DNA of 64,000 nt from Bacteroidaceae bacterium (GCA_017461345.1 JAFTYP010000022.1:124001-188000); one strand, 5' to 3'. Numbered from the stretch's first letter, positions 41,114-50,718 are shown. Notes: generated from the sequence alone by a model not told the origin. Made by a program: numbers and translations.

Positions 41114-41848
41114 ATGAAAGCCATCATTCTCGCTGCGGGCACCGCTTCGCGCCTTCGCCCGCTCACCCTCCACACGCCAAAGTGCCTGCTCAAGGTAGGC
41201 GAACGCACTTTGTTGCAACGCTCAATGGATGCCATCATCAAGGCTGGTGTCCGCGAGTTCGTCATCGTAACGGGCTATCTGCACGAGAAAATCGAAAACT
41301 TTGTGCAGGAAACCTACGGCGACAGCATCAGCGTTTGCTTCATCCACAATAAGGATTACGAGACAACCAACAACATCTATTCCCTCTGGCTGGCACGCCC
41401 CAAGGCAGAAGGGGAAGAGGTTCTGCTGCTGGACAGCGACCTTCTCTACGATGGGAAAATCGTAGAGAAAGTTCTCGAAGACTGCCATGAGAATGTTCTC
41501 ACCTTGATTCGTCACGAACTTGGCGAAGAGGAGATGAAGGTTGTAATGGACGAAAATGGTGCCATCACCGAGATAAGCAAGACCTGCGACCCAGCCTCTG
41601 CTGCTGGCGAGAGCCTCGGCATCGAACGCATGGGCAAGGCATACACTACGGCTCTCTACAAGGAGTTGGACGGTATGATGAACCAGGAACACCTCGAAAA
41701 CACGTTCTACGAGTTGGCCTTCCTGCGCCTCATTGCCAAAGGAAGCACCTTCAGCGTGCTCGATGTTACAGACCTCTTCTCATGCGAGCTCGACACAATC
41801 GAAGACTTCGAGAATGCCAAGCAACGCATTCCGGCACATCTCTACTAA
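41114..41848 (+). CDS. Sugar-1-phosphate/choline-phosphate-type nucleotidyltransferase (LicC-like)
   Basis: 244 residues. Nucleotidyltransferase motif at the start: IILAAGTASRLRPLTLHTPKCLLKVG, with LLDSDLLYDGKIVEKV as the metal site. The short size and the sequence NNIYSLWLARP resemble LicC-type CTP:phosphocholine cytidylyltransferases and related enzymes. The pair with the HisC-like gene could produce a CDP-activated amino alcohol phosphate. Array copy 6 lies right behind. Confidence 0.85.
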   Translation: MKAIILAAGTASRLRPLTLHTPKCLLKVGERTLLQRSMDAIIKAGVREFVIVTGYLHEKIENFVQETYGDSISVCFIHNKDYETTNNIYSLWLARPKAEGEEVLLLDSDLLYDGKIVEKVLEDCHENVLTLIRHELGEEEMKVVMDENGAITEISKTCDPASAAGESLGIERMGKAYTTALYKELDGMMNQEHLENTFYELAFLRLIAKGSTFSVLDVTDLFSCELDTIEDFENAKQRIPAHLY

Positions 41849-41893
41849 ACAAGGAATACACTCCCAATACATTCAACTGGGATATATAAAAAT

Positions 41894-41981
41894 AATGGTA
41901 CACCATTATTGACAAATAGGTTAATCATTACGGGCATAATGATTAACCTATTTTGCTATAAAGGCAGTAGATGTTTTCTGG
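41894..41981. repeat. 4 x 22-nt modular array (copy 6), hairpin between convergent genes
   Basis: Cores AATGGTACACCATT, ATAGGTTAATCATT, AATGATTAACCTAT and AAAGGCAGTAGATGTT; linkers include ATTGACAA and ACGGGCAT. Units 2 and 3 make a perfect 15-bp stem (AATAGGTTAATCATT / AATGATTAACCTATT, 41915-41952), well placed as a terminator for both convergent genes. Confidence 0.88.
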
Positions 41982-41990
41982 GAGGCTGGA

Positions 41991-43283
41991 TTAAGGCTGA
42001 GAATTGAACAGCATCTTCCTTCCATCCTTTATGTAAATGGTCCCGCTCTTCAACTGAGATTCATTGTCATAGCGACGACCTTGAAGGTCATAGATGAAAG
42101 ACGGAGAACTACCGGGAGCATGAGTTACAGTCTCAATGCCGGTCATGTGTCCGCTGGGCGGCAAGGCAAGGAAGTGGCCGGGGTTGATGTATAATTTGTG
42201 CGTGCCCAGCAGAGTCCCCTCCGGCGACCACTGATAAAGGTCTCCAGAACCTGTGTAATAACCGGCATCGGTGGCATACATGTAGCCTGTATATGGGTTG
42301 ACATAGATGCCATAAGGTTGCGTCATACCCATAATATCGTCCATCATAGTTCCAGGCAAAGTGTGCTCAATTCCACTTTCGCCATGTGTCTCCATCATAG
42401 TTTTAGGGTCAATCGTGAGATAAGAGAACTCGTATCCACCCGTCATGAAGGAGAATCCAGAACCAATGGCGAGGAATTTACCATCGAGAGTCGTTGTATT
42501 GTAAGTGGCAGGGTAGTCAAAGACCACAAAACAGTCCTCGCCATTGAGAGCCTTCTCACAATCGAAGATTATACCACAAGCAGGGATTTCAAAATAATCA
42601 CCGGGAGAGTTAATACACAAATAACGTCCGCTTTGCGACATTTTCCCATAGAGATTGGGGATTCCCGTGTCCACATTCTTCTTCAGAGTCAAGGTAGAAG
42701 CATCAACAATGCTCACCGTTGTTTCATAATCATGGTCCTCTCCAACGCCAGAGTACCCCCCTGAATTGGCAATAAAAAGGTGACCTTTGTATAAAGCTAT
42801 ACCTTCCGGCTCGTAGCCCACTTCGCATGTAGCAACAACCTTAAAGCTGTTGATGTCAATCTTTGCCACAAAACCCTTCTCGAAGTACACCATTCCGTTG
42901 GCCGTCTCACACTCATGCCCATAACTCGACACATAAACATACTTACCATCGGTGCACATTTTACGATTATTAGGCACACCCTCTGTGGCAGCAACTGCCG
43001 TGCCATCAGGACGAATGAACTGGATAATGTTCGACCAGTTAACATCAATTGCAATGAGATTGTCGTTCACCTGAATAATATCATTAGGTGTATCGCCAAG
43101 TTTATAACCATTCTTGTCGCGAAACCACTGGTTGCTTACCACCTTGCCGTCCTCGAAATAACTGATTCTTCCATTGTCGGACTGCCAAAGACCTTCGTTC
43201 AAAATAATAATCTTCTCTTGCGCACATACATTATTATATATGTGCATTGCAAGCATCACTAGGAATGTTAAATGTTTCTTCAT
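41991..43283 (-). CDS. BtuG-like beta-propeller with type IX-type C-terminal tail
   Basis: 430 residues. Signal-type N-terminus ends NVCAQEK; the cysteine is not in a good lipobox. The body (about 25-385) is a beta-propeller with repeats of NEGLWQSDNGRISYF, GYEPEGIALYKGHLFIANSG and MTQPYGIYVNPYTGYMYAT, as in the YncE/DUF5074 group to which the Bacteroides surface cobalamin-binding protein BtuG belongs. The last 45 residues (FIYDLQGRR... GTIYIKDGRK) resemble type IX secretion C-terminal signals of Prevotella. It overlaps the btuB stop by 4 bp and shares its riboswitch. Inference: a secreted cobalamin-capture protein that passes ligand to the receptor. Known BtuG is a lipoprotein, so the anchoring differs. 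Confidence 0.75.
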   Translation of the reverse strand: MKKHLTFLVMLAMHIYNNVCAQEKIIILNEGLWQSDNGRISYFEDGKVVSNQWFRDKNGYKLGDTPNDIIQVNDNLIAIDVNWSNIIQFIRPDGTAVAATEGVPNNRKMCTDGKYVYVSSYGHECETANGMVYFEKGFVAKIDINSFKVVATCEVGYEPEGIALYKGHLFIANSGGYSGVGEDHDYETTVSIVDASTLTLKKNVDTGIPNLYGKMSQSGRYLCINSPGDYFEIPACGIIFDCEKALNGEDCFVVFDYPATYNTTTLDGKFLAIGSGFSFMTGGYEFSYLTIDPKTMMETHGESGIEHTLPGTMMDDIMGMTQPYGIYVNPYTGYMYATDAGYYTGSGDLYQWSPEGTLLGTHKLYINPGHFLALPPSGHMTGIETVTHAPGSSPSFIYDLQGRRYDNESQLKSGTIYIKDGRKMLFNSQP

Positions 43284-45286
43284 ATCCCAAAAGTTAAAGT
43301 TAGTTTATAATTTCTGCCCGGCATGGGGTAGCGAGGCAGGTGTTCATACTGCATGTCGAGTACATCACAAACCTCCAGACAAAGACCTACCGAAGCCTTT
43401 CGGATGTTGTGAGTATAGGAAAGTTTCATATCTATGTTGTGGTAAGGCTCGAGAATGTCCTCCGGATCTGCCATACTCCACATTCTTTCTCCCACATAAA
43501 GGTAAGAGGTTGTAAACTGAAGCGAACGCCAGGCTGCAATACCCGTGATGCCTGTGGAGAATGTTGGCGAGTAACATATGGGCTTGTCGTATACCTCTCC
43601 GTCCTCCGGGTCTGTCCTGTCCACATCTCTTTGCCATGTGAACGACGAAAGCAGGGAGAAGTGCCACTGCTGTTTACTGTAGTGTCCTTTGAGAGTTGCA
43701 TTGAGTCCTCGGCAGAATGTCTCACCATAGTTCATCATCGACCATGTGTAGGTGCCCTTCAACGGCAGGCAGACTATGCGGTTCTCCACCTTGTTCTGAT
43801 AGATATCTGCCTGCATATCGACCGCCCATTGCTTTTTGCTCCAATGGTATTCTAAGCCCAAATTGAACTGTTTGGTGTACTCTGGCTTCAGGTTTCTATT
43901 GCCTACCTGGGTATAATAGAGGTCGTTGAGTGTGGGTACACGAAAGATTTCTTTGTACCAGCCACGTGCCGTAAGCCCTCGGTAGGTATAAGCCAACGAT
44001 ACGGAAGGTGTCCATTTGTAGAGCGGATCGGCAGCTCCTGCATTGGCAAAGGTCCAGTCTATGTAGCGTTGGTGCAGTGCTGATGCGGCTACTTGTATGC
44101 CCTTCCAGTTCAGTTGCGTGGCAAGAACGACTTTCTGGTCCACTCGTTCTACGTCGTCGAAGCGTTTCAGGTCTGCTCGAAGCAAACTGTATCTGAAGTC
44201 GTAGCTTGATGATATGGAGAGCCAGGACCATGGCATGTAGGCTGCACAGATAGCGGCATATGCATCCTGCTGCCTGTAATGATTGTCCACTTTGGCTGTG
44301 TTTTGGTTCTCCGGGTACTTGGTGTTGTAGCGCAGATACTCGTTGGCGTATTTGGCATTGACTTTGAAGAGGAGTTTATCGAAGAAGCGGTCTTGATAAC
44401 TTGCCTGTGCAAAGAAGTCGCGATCCCATTCGCGTCCGATGTTTGTGTACTTGTCGCTCAGCCGTCTTACTATGCCTCCCGGACAGCCTCGCTCGGAGTC
44501 GTAATAATATATGTGTGAGGAGAACCCTCCCTTGAACAAGGCTGCTTCCACTCGTCCGTAACGTATGTCGCTGTTTGTTCTGCGCCCTACGGTATCTTCG
44601 TACTCCGAGTGGTACCGGAAGGGGTAGTTTCCTTTTGATGTGTTGTACTCTCCGTCGATGAATCCTTGCCATCCTTTCCAGTTGAACTGTGCGTTCATCT
44701 TTGCCATCCAGGTGGAGAATGAGCCGTTTCGCAGTTGTATTGAGATGGAATCGTTTGTGGGTCGTTTGGTTTGCAAGTAGACTGTTGCGCCGGATGCATA
44801 TTCGCTTGCCGACTGGCAGTAGTCGAGTTTGTTGGCATTGAAGAGCGAGACGGATTCCATGGACGAGAGGGAGAACTTTCCGAGGTCAACGGTTCCGTTT
44901 TGGGCATTGGAGATACGTATGCCATCGATGTAGACTCCTACGTGTTGTGCTCCGAGGGACCGTACGTTGATAGTCTTCAATCCTCCCATTCCGCCATAGT
45001 CTTTTATCTGGACGCCTGCAAAGTATTTGAGTGCATCGGCCACGGAGGTGGTGCTGAGGGCTTGCAGGTCGGCACCGCTCAGTGTTTGGGATGTGGCGAT
45101 GGTACGCACGGGTTGCTTCACTGTCACTGTCACTTCGTGCAGGCTGCGTATGCTGTCCGCCCCTGTGACCTCTTTTTCGTTTATCTCCTTGGCTTTTTGA
45201 TTCTGCGCATTGGCACCTGCTGTCGCAGCAGATGCCAATGCGATAGCCAGAATCGCATGCAGATAGTGTCTTGTCCTTTTACTCAT
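43280..45286 (-). CDS. btuB: TonB-dependent receptor, BtuB-like (cobalamin)
   Basis: 668 residues from ATG 45286 (MSKRTRHYLHAIL), signal peptide ending GANAQNQ. TonB-box region LHEVTVTVKQP, plug with LSGADLQALSTTSVADALKYF and GGLKTINVRSLGAQHVGVYIDG, and a 22-strand barrel ending in Ile (LTLTFGI). It lacks the SusC N-terminal domain, matching BtuB rather than SusC. The cobalamin riboswitch 180 nt upstream supports corrinoid import, so the gene symbol refers to the role. A longer start at 45358 is open but has no signal peptide. The BtuG-like gene overlaps its stop by 4 bp. Confidence 0.9.
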   Translation of the reverse strand: MSKRTRHYLHAILAIALASAATAGANAQNQKAKEINEKEVTGADSIRSLHEVTVTVKQPVRTIATSQTLSGADLQALSTTSVADALKYFAGVQIKDYGGMGGLKTINVRSLGAQHVGVYIDGIRISNAQNGTVDLGKFSLSSMESVSLFNANKLDYCQSASEYASGATVYLQTKRPTNDSISIQLRNGSFSTWMAKMNAQFNWKGWQGFIDGEYNTSKGNYPFRYHSEYEDTVGRRTNSDIRYGRVEAALFKGGFSSHIYYYDSERGCPGGIVRRLSDKYTNIGREWDRDFFAQASYQDRFFDKLLFKVNAKYANEYLRYNTKYPENQNTAKVDNHYRQQDAYAAICAAYMPWSWLSISSSYDFRYSLLRADLKRFDDVERVDQKVVLATQLNWKGIQVAASALHQRYIDWTFANAGAADPLYKWTPSVSLAYTYRGLTARGWYKEIFRVPTLNDLYYTQVGNRNLKPEYTKQFNLGLEYHWSKKQWAVDMQADIYQNKVENRIVCLPLKGTYTWSMMNYGETFCRGLNATLKGHYSKQQWHFSLLSSFTWQRDVDRTDPEDGEVYDKPICYSPTFSTGITGIAAWRSLQFTTSYLYVGERMWSMADPEDILEPYHNIDMKLSYTHNIRKASVGLCLEVCDVLDMQYEHLPRYPMPGRNYKLTLTFGI

Positions 45287-45467
45287 TATTATATTATATT
45301 TACGCTTCTTTGTTCCTTTCCTTTCGGGAAGGGATATAATAATTGTTTGAGTCTCCATCGGGGAGAGCAGACAAATAGAGACAGACTCCCTCTATTAGAG
45401 AGTGGAGCAGATATGCATGTCCATTGGTTTCCGCTCATCCTTGTCCCGAGGATGCTTGTGTTAGTTT

Positions 45468-45645
45468 TGCGAAACGGCAGGTTTCCTGGCTCTTGCCCGG
45501 CAGCGTGTCTTCCCAGGAAGGTGTCCCAGTGACGTTGGTACGCTGCACGAAAAAGGCAAATACAGTAGCGGGCACTGCTCCGGCATTTCACCGGATTCCC
45601 TCTCTACCCTACACCTCGCGAACGAGGTTCGAGTATCACCATTTG
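45468..45645 (-). promoter_or_regulatory. Cobalamin riboswitch
   Basis: On the minus strand the core with GGTGAAATGCCGGAGCAG and CCCGCTACTGT and the B12 box AGCCAGGAAACCTGCC (45476-45491) are both present. The order and spacing are those of the cobalamin riboswitch family. Adenosylcobalamin or a related corrinoid would lower expression of btuB and the BtuG-like gene. How it acts (translation or termination) is not clear: no strong terminator with T run lies between it and the gene. Confidence 0.92.
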
Positions 45646-45650
45646 CGCTG

Positions 45651-45681
45651 CAAAGTTACAACTTTTTTTATTCCCCACAAG
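45651..45681 (-). promoter_or_regulatory. Promoter in front of the cobalamin riboswitch
   Basis: Reverse-strand CTTG (45678-45681), 19 nt, TAACTTTG (45651-45658). Transcription would begin just before the riboswitch. Confidence 0.6.
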
Positions 45682-45736
45682 AAATATGAAGAAAAAATTT
45701 GGTGACTTATATCCTATGGTATGGCCTTGCAAAAAA

Positions 45737-45824
45737 CATCTACTGCCAAGTCGGGCAGAAAGGTTAACCATTCCGGGCAACTTGGCGTGCCTAATTGGGA
45801 ATAATGGTTAACCTTTCTGTAGGA
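45737..45824. repeat. 4 x 22-nt modular array (copy 7), mixed cores
   Basis: Cores CATCTACTGCCAAGT, AAAGGTTAACCATT, CTTGGCGTGCCTAATT and AATGGTTAACCTTT; linkers CGGGCAG, CCGGGCAA, GGGAAT. Units 2 and 4 form a 16-bp inverted repeat (AGAAAGGTTAACCATT and its complement). Three core types in one array. It lies just 3' of fcl. Confidence 0.88.
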
Positions 45825-45913
45825 CGTTCCACGGGATATGGGAAAAACATGGCTGCCATCATTCGACACCCTGTATAACTGTCTGCTAAAAAAAAGAACA
45901 TAAGTCTGCCGAA

Positions 45914-47056
45914 TTACTCAGCAGACTTATGATTGATGCAAATGCCCTGTTTGTACCATTCGAAAAGGCGATGTATGCCTTCGTCTATTTCAATCGTATG
46001 ATGCCAGCCAAGCCTGTGGAGTTTGCTGACATTGGTGAGCTTCAGCATTGTGCCGTCGGGTTTCGTATCATCCCATAGCAACTGACCTCGGAAACCAATC
46101 TCCTCCACAATCTTCTCCGCACATTCCCTAATGCTGAGCTGCTTGCCCGTGCCTACATTGATGTGGCAGTTGCGAATCTCCTTTATGCCATCATGATTGA
46201 TGCGGAACTCGGTATTCTCCACCACATCCTTCCAATCAACATTGAGCAGACAGTGAACACTGGCATCGGCCATCTCCTCGCTCCAAAGAAACTCACGCAT
46301 CGGTGCGCCGGTTCCCCAAAGTGTCACCTTGCCGGGGGCAATGCCATAACTTGCCAAAACCGTAAGAATATCCTGCTCCGACGAGTCGCCATCGACACGC
46401 AACTTCGTCCCCTTCATAGAAACAGGACGTAATGCGATGTCACGACGAACACCTTCCCAGTCGTTATCTTCAAGCAGATGTGCCAGGTATATCTTGCGAA
46501 TCATGGCAGGCAGCACGTGACTGTTCTCCAGATGGAAGTTGTCATTGGGTCCATAAAGGTTGGTTGGCATCACGGCAATATAGTTAGTACCGTACTGAAT
46601 ATTAAAGCTTTCGCACATCTTCAGACCGGCAATCTTGGCGATGGCATACGGCTCATTAGTGTACTCCAAAGGACTTGTCAGCAAGCAATCCTCAGGCATC
46701 GGCTGCGGAGCCTCGCCCGGATAGATGCATGTGCTGCCCAGGAAGAGCAACTTCTTCACGCCATGTTTCCAACTCTCGCCAATGACATTCTGCTGTATCT
46801 GCAGATTCTTATAGATGAAGTCCGCTCTGTATTGCAGATTTGCCATAATGCCTCCCACATGAGCAGCAGCAAGAACTACAGCATCAGGCTGTTCCGCATC
46901 GAAAAACTCACGCACAGCAACAGGGTCGAGCAAGTCGAGTTCCCTATGACTTCTGCCAATAAGATTCTCATACCCCCTTGCCTTAAGGTTGTTCCAAATA
47001 GCAGAACCCACCAAACCATGATGGCCTGCTATGTATATCTTGGCACTCTTGTCCAT
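45914..47056 (-). CDS. fcl: GDP-L-fucose synthase
   Basis: 380 residues; the N-terminal NADP motif AGHHGLVGSAIW and the SDR catalytic region with YAIAKIAGLKMCESF (Tyr-x3-Lys), plus FLGSTCIYP. It epimerises and reduces GDP-4-keto-6-deoxymannose to GDP-L-fucose. Longer than the usual 310-320 residues because of an insert around residues 195-260 (ENSHVLPAMIRK region onward), as in other Bacteroidota forms. The ATG overlaps the gmd stop (TAATG). Confidence 0.95.
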   Translation of the reverse strand: MDKSAKIYIAGHHGLVGSAIWNNLKARGYENLIGRSHRELDLLDPVAVREFFDAEQPDAVVLAAAHVGGIMANLQYRADFIYKNLQIQQNVIGESWKHGVKKLLFLGSTCIYPGEAPQPMPEDCLLTSPLEYTNEPYAIAKIAGLKMCESFNIQYGTNYIAVMPTNLYGPNDNFHLENSHVLPAMIRKIYLAHLLEDNDWEGVRRDIALRPVSMKGTKLRVDGDSSEQDILTVLASYGIAPGKVTLWGTGAPMREFLWSEEMADASVHCLLNVDWKDVVENTEFRINHDGIKEIRNCHINVGTGKQLSIRECAEKIVEEIGFRGQLLWDDTKPDGTMLKLTNVSKLHRLGWHHTIEIDEGIHRLFEWYKQGICINHKSAE

Positions 47057-48165
47057 TACTTAACAATGCCTTTCTCCAGATATTCGGCGAGGTTTGTGCG
47101 CACCTTTTCTGCAGCCCCTTCGCCGGCAACCTTAGCCATATCATGGTCCACCATCAGTTTCACCAACTGCTCGAACGTAGTCTTGGCAGGATTCCAACCA
47201 AGTTTTGCCTTCGCCTTCGTCGGGTCGCCCCAAAGATTTACCACGTCTGTCGGACGGTAGAAGTCCTCGCTTACCTCAACCAATGCCTTGCCAATCAACT
47301 CGGAAGGACCTTTCACGCAGATGCCTTTCTCGTTGATGCCCTCACCTTCGAACTTGAGTTCTATGCCGACATGGCGGAATGCGAGGTCAGTAAACTCACG
47401 GACCGAATGCTGCACACCTGTGGCAATGACAAAATCTTCGGGCGTCTCGTGCTGAAGAATGAGCCACATGCATTCCACATAATCCTTGGCATAACCCCAG
47501 TCACGAAGTGAGTCGAGGTTGCCCAAATAGAGCTTCTCTTGCTTACCTTGAGCGATGCGAGCTGCGGCAAGAGTAATCTTGCGAGTCACAAAGGTTTCGC
47601 CTCTGCGTTCACTTTCATGGTTGAAGAGAATGCCTGAACAACAGAACATGTTGTACGCCTCACGATATTCCTTCACAATCCAAAAGCCATAAAGTTTGGC
47701 AACGGCATAGGGACTGTAAGGGTGGAAAGGCGTATTCTCGTTCTGAGGCACTTCCTCTACCTTGCCATAAAGTTCCGAAGTGGACGCCTGGTAAACCTTA
47801 CACGACTTCTCCAAATGGTTGGTTCGTACGGCCTCCAGTACTCTAAGGACACCCACAGCATCGACATCTGCCGTAAACTCCGGTGCATCGAAACTGACTT
47901 GAACATGGCTTTGAGCCGCAAGATTGTATATTTCTGTAGGTTGTACCAAGCCGACTAACTTGACGAGGGACATCGAGTCACTCATGTCTGCATAGTGAAG
48001 ATGGAAATGCGGCTTGCCTTCGAGATGAGCGATGCGCTCGCGGAAGTCGACTGAGGAACGACGAATGATGCCATGCACCTCGTAGCCTTTCTCGAGCAGG
48101 AACTCGCTCAGGTATGAGCCGTCCTGTCCTGTAATGCCCGTTATCAGGGCAACTTTTCTATTCAT
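47056..48165 (-). CDS. gmd: GDP-mannose 4,6-dehydratase
   Basis: 369 residues from the ATG at 48165 ([13 protein letters not shown]). NADP motif [21 protein letters not shown], the SDR pair [10 protein letters not shown] with Tyr and Lys, and [17 protein letters not shown], a hallmark of GMD. It converts GDP-mannose to GDP-4-keto-6-deoxymannose. The preceding manC stop is 7 bp upstream and fcl overlaps its end by 1 bp. An open frame reaches 48336 but would include manC-encoded sequence. Confidence 0.97.
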   Translation of the reverse strand: MNRKVALITGITGQDGSYLSEFLLEKGYEVHGIIRRSSVDFRERIAHLEGKPHFHLHYADMSDSMSLVKLVGLVQPTEIYNLAAQSHVQVSFDAPEFTADVDAVGVLRVLEAVRTNHLEKSCKVYQASTSELYGKVEEVPQNENTPFHPYSPYAVAKLYGFWIVKEYREAYNMFCCSGILFNHESERRGETFVTRKITLAAARIAQGKQEKLYLGNLDSLRDWGYAKDYVECMWLILQHETPEDFVIATGVQHSVREFTDLAFRHVGIELKFEGEGINEKGICVKGPSELIGKALVEVSEDFYRPTDVVNLWGDPTKAKAKLGWNPAKTTFEQLVKLMVDHDMAKVAGEGAAEKVRTNLAEYLEKGIVK

Positions 48166-48172
48166 TTTTATA

Positions 48173-49240
48173 TTATTTTTTGTTTTCGCTGAATTGTTTG
48201 ATACGTTGCTCGTCGGAAAGACGACAGATGAGCAGCGTATCGTCGCACTCTGCCACAATGAAACCGTCCAGGCCCTGCACCACGACACGCTTTTCCTGTG
48301 TTGCATGGACGATGCAATTCGTGGTTTCATAGACATCTATATTGTTACCGATGAGAGCATTGCCATAGATGTCACGTTCGGAATTGTCGCGAAGTGACCC
48401 CCAAGTGCCTAAGTCGCTCCAGCCGAAGTTTGCAGGGAAGACATAAATTTCTTCGGCATTCTCCATAATGGCGTAGTCGATGGAGATGTTTTCGCACTGC
48501 GGGAACATCTTATTGATTGCTTCTTGTTCTTTTTCGGTGCCATATATCGGCAGCAAATCTTCGAATATCTTCGACATTGCAGGCTGGTAAACGCGCAAAG
48601 CGTTTGCTATGGTTGCGACGTTCCAGATGAAGATTCCGGCATTCCAAAAGAAGTTGTTCTTCTGAATATATCGTTTGGCTGTATCGATGTCGGGCTTTTC
48701 CTTGAACGAATCCACACGGAATATCTCCTTGTTTCTTGCTGTAGAATAGGAAAGATCGGCTTGGATGTAACCATACCCCGTTTCGGGACGATTGGGTTTC
48801 ATGCCGATAGTGACCATTGCATCAGACTCGGACACGAATTTAAGGCAAGACCTTATTACTCGCTGATATTCTGCAGTGTCCATAACAATGGCATCACTTG
48901 GCGTAACCACGATATTGGCTTTCGGGTCAAAAGCCTTGATTCGCCAACTGGCGTATGCAATGCAGGGAGCCGTATTCCTGCGACAAGGCTCCAATAATAT
49001 ATGGTTTCCCGGAATCTCAGGCAGTTGCTCGCGCACGACTTCGGCGTAGTTTGCAGAGGTAACCACCCATACATTCTGAGCGGAAATAATGTGTTTGAAA
49101 CGGTCGTATGTCAGTTGAATGAGTGTCCGTCCGCAGCCCATCACATCGACAAACTGCTTTGGCTTCTGCGGAGTACTCATCGGCCAGAAGCGACTACCTA
49201 CGCCGCCTGCCATTATTACCAAATGATTATGTGCTTCCAT
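48173..49240 (-). CDS. manC: Mannose-1-phosphate guanylyltransferase
   Basis: 355 residues from ATG 49240 ([13 protein letters not shown]). Nucleotidyltransferase loop [21 protein letters not shown], then VTPSDAIV with metal-binding Asp, and [10 protein letters not shown] and [12 protein letters not shown], the ManC signature. The C-terminal isomerase domain of bifunctional ManC is absent. It supplies GDP-mannose to gmd and fcl. The promoter at 49272-49303 lies 30 nt upstream and rules out the longer frame to 49465. Confidence 0.95.
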   Translation of the reverse strand: MEAHNHLVIMAGGVGSRFWPMSTPQKPKQFVDVMGCGRTLIQLTYDRFKHIISAQNVWVVTSANYAEVVREQLPEIPGNHILLEPCRRNTAPCIAYASWRIKAFDPKANIVVTPSDAIVMDTAEYQRVIRSCLKFVSESDAMVTIGMKPNRPETGYGYIQADLSYSTARNKEIFRVDSFKEKPDIDTAKRYIQKNNFFWNAGIFIWNVATIANALRVYQPAMSKIFEDLLPIYGTEKEQEAINKMFPQCENISIDYAIMENAEEIYVFPANFGWSDLGTWGSLRDNSERDIYGNALIGNNIDVYETTNCIVHATQEKRVVVQGLDGFIVAECDDTLLICRLSDEQRIKQFSENKK

Positions 49241-49271
49241 TGGCAAAGCATTTTTATAGAATAATGAGTTG

Positions 49272-49303
49272 CAAAGATAGTATTTTTCCCGTAAACAGGC
49301 AAA
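49272..49303 (-). promoter_or_regulatory. Promoter of manC-gmd-fcl
   Basis: Reverse-strand TTTG (49300-49303), 20 nt, TATCTTTG (49272-49279), leaving about 30 nt to the manC start. Confidence 0.75.
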
Positions 49304-49392
49304 GAAAGAAAGGAAAAAATATGCATAAAAGCAAGGAAACGGGGATATTCCCAATGGCACATAAAGAACATAGGCAGAAGTCGTCGAAAAAC

Positions 49393-49480
49393 ATGGCACG
49401 CCTTTCTTGCCAACAAGGCACGTTAAGTCGGCCGACAAGGCACACCTAATTGGCCAACAAGGCACACCTATTTTTCTTAC
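49393..49480. repeat. 4 x 22-nt modular array (copy 8)
   Basis: Cores ATGGCACGCCTTTCT, AAGGCACGTTAAGT, AAGGCACACCTAATT, AAGGCACACCTATTT; linkers TGCCAAC, CGGCCGAC, GGCCAAC. The second core joins the left half GGCAC with the right half GTTAAGT of another core type. It lies 3' of the RNA methyltransferase gene and upstream of the manC promoter. Confidence 0.85.
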
Positions 49481-49519
49481 GAGGTTTGCGATATTTCATC
49501 TGCCTGCATATGAGAGGCT

Positions 49520-50713
49520 TCAACTCTCTGTTCCGAGTAACGAAAAAGGCGTCGTATAAGTGGAACGGATGCGCCAAGCCTCCGGATAAAGATTATTGAT
49601 GCGAGAGCCGACAGCCTTGCCCTGGCCAAGTATAAGATTACGATAACGGAGTGTGACCATCCCTCTTGGTGCCTCAACACGAAGGGCCTCTCTGCGCAGA
49701 TATTGCAATGCCTCGTCATAAGTCAACTCAATAAAAGGGCCTTCCGGCTGTAACGAAGAAACAGAATCATAGAGAACTCTCAAGGTTCGTCGCACTTTCG
49801 TCGCCGTATGTTGGACATCCTTTTCTGCGGATTCATCCGCATTTCCGTTCTTCCTTATTGCTGCAACATAGAAGCCTTCGCCACGGTCACGGCCGGGGAG
49901 AAAATGCCGTTCAAGAAGACAAAAACCTCCCATTTCATCGCAAATATAGCGTGTGTTGTCCTCATCCTCGAAACGATTGAACGTACAAGTGCTGTATATC
50001 AGCAAGCCTCCCGGTTTCAGTACATGCCAGATGTCTTGCAAAATGTCACGCTGACGCTGCTGGCACATTCCCACATTCTCAAGGCTCCACTCCCGAACAG
50101 CGTCTTCATCCTTGCGAAACATACCTTCACCCGAACAAGGAACATCCGTCAAAAGGACATCCACCTGCGCCGTCAAAGCAGCAAAATCTGCCGGATAATT
50201 CTGCGTCACCATGCAATGTGGAGCATCATTGGGAAGCCCCCTCATCCACTTCTGTATATTTTCGGAAAGAATCTGACTGCGCTTGGCAATCGGTTCGTTA
50301 CTGATAAGGAGCGACCCATTCGGCAATAAACTCTGCAACAGCGTGCTCTTGCCACCGGGAGCAGCACAAAGATCCAGTGCCACCAACGGCCGTCCAAAAG
50401 AAACAAACTGCCTCATAACCTCTGCCACATACATCGACGAGGCCTCCTGCACATAATAAGCCCCAGCATGAAACAAAGGGTCGAAAGTAAAAGCAGGGCG
50501 CTCTTTCAAATAAAAAGCACCCGGACACCAAGGAACCTGTTCAAGGTTTGGACTATACGTAAGCAAGTCCTCAACAGATATCTTATATGAATTCAAACGT
50601 ATAGACACCTCCGGCTCTGTCGAAATCAAAGCAGAACAGAGTTCGTCAGCCGTGTCATTGTCAAAATGCTCGTGCATCATACGCACGAAATCCTGTGGTA
50701 AATTCGCTTGCAT
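49520..50713 (-). CDS. NOL1/NOP2/Sun-type rRNA cytosine-5 methyltransferase (RsmF-like)
   Basis: 397 residues from ATG 50713 (MQANLPQDFV). SAM motif LDLCAAPGGKSTLLQ, catalytic cysteines in TDVPCSGEGMFR and YSTCTFNR, and NEPIAKRSQILSENIQKW. A C-terminal PUA-like domain (about 290-397) follows. It methylates a cytosine in 16S rRNA, most likely like RsmF. The promoter boxes at 50719-50749 end only about 6 nt upstream of the ATG, so the messenger probably starts at or near the start codon; the upstream ATG at 50731 would lie inside the promoter. Confidence 0.92.
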   Translation of the reverse strand: MQANLPQDFVRMMHEHFDNDTADELCSALISTEPEVSIRLNSYKISVEDLLTYSPNLEQVPWCPGAFYLKERPAFTFDPLFHAGAYYVQEASSMYVAEVMRQFVSFGRPLVALDLCAAPGGKSTLLQSLLPNGSLLISNEPIAKRSQILSENIQKWMRGLPNDAPHCMVTQNYPADFAALTAQVDVLLTDVPCSGEGMFRKDEDAVREWSLENVGMCQQRQRDILQDIWHVLKPGGLLIYSTCTFNRFEDEDNTRYICDEMGGFCLLERHFLPGRDRGEGFYVAAIRKNGNADESAEKDVQHTATKVRRTLRVLYDSVSSLQPEGPFIELTYDEALQYLRREALRVEAPRGMVTLRYRNLILGQGKAVGSRINNLYPEAWRIRSTYTTPFSLLGTES

Positions 50714-50718
50714 CACTG

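Noticed and set aside
45628..45645. GGTTCGAGTATC as a tRNA T-arm
   Set aside because: It belongs to the cobalamin riboswitch; no acceptor stem or anticodon arm can be built around it.
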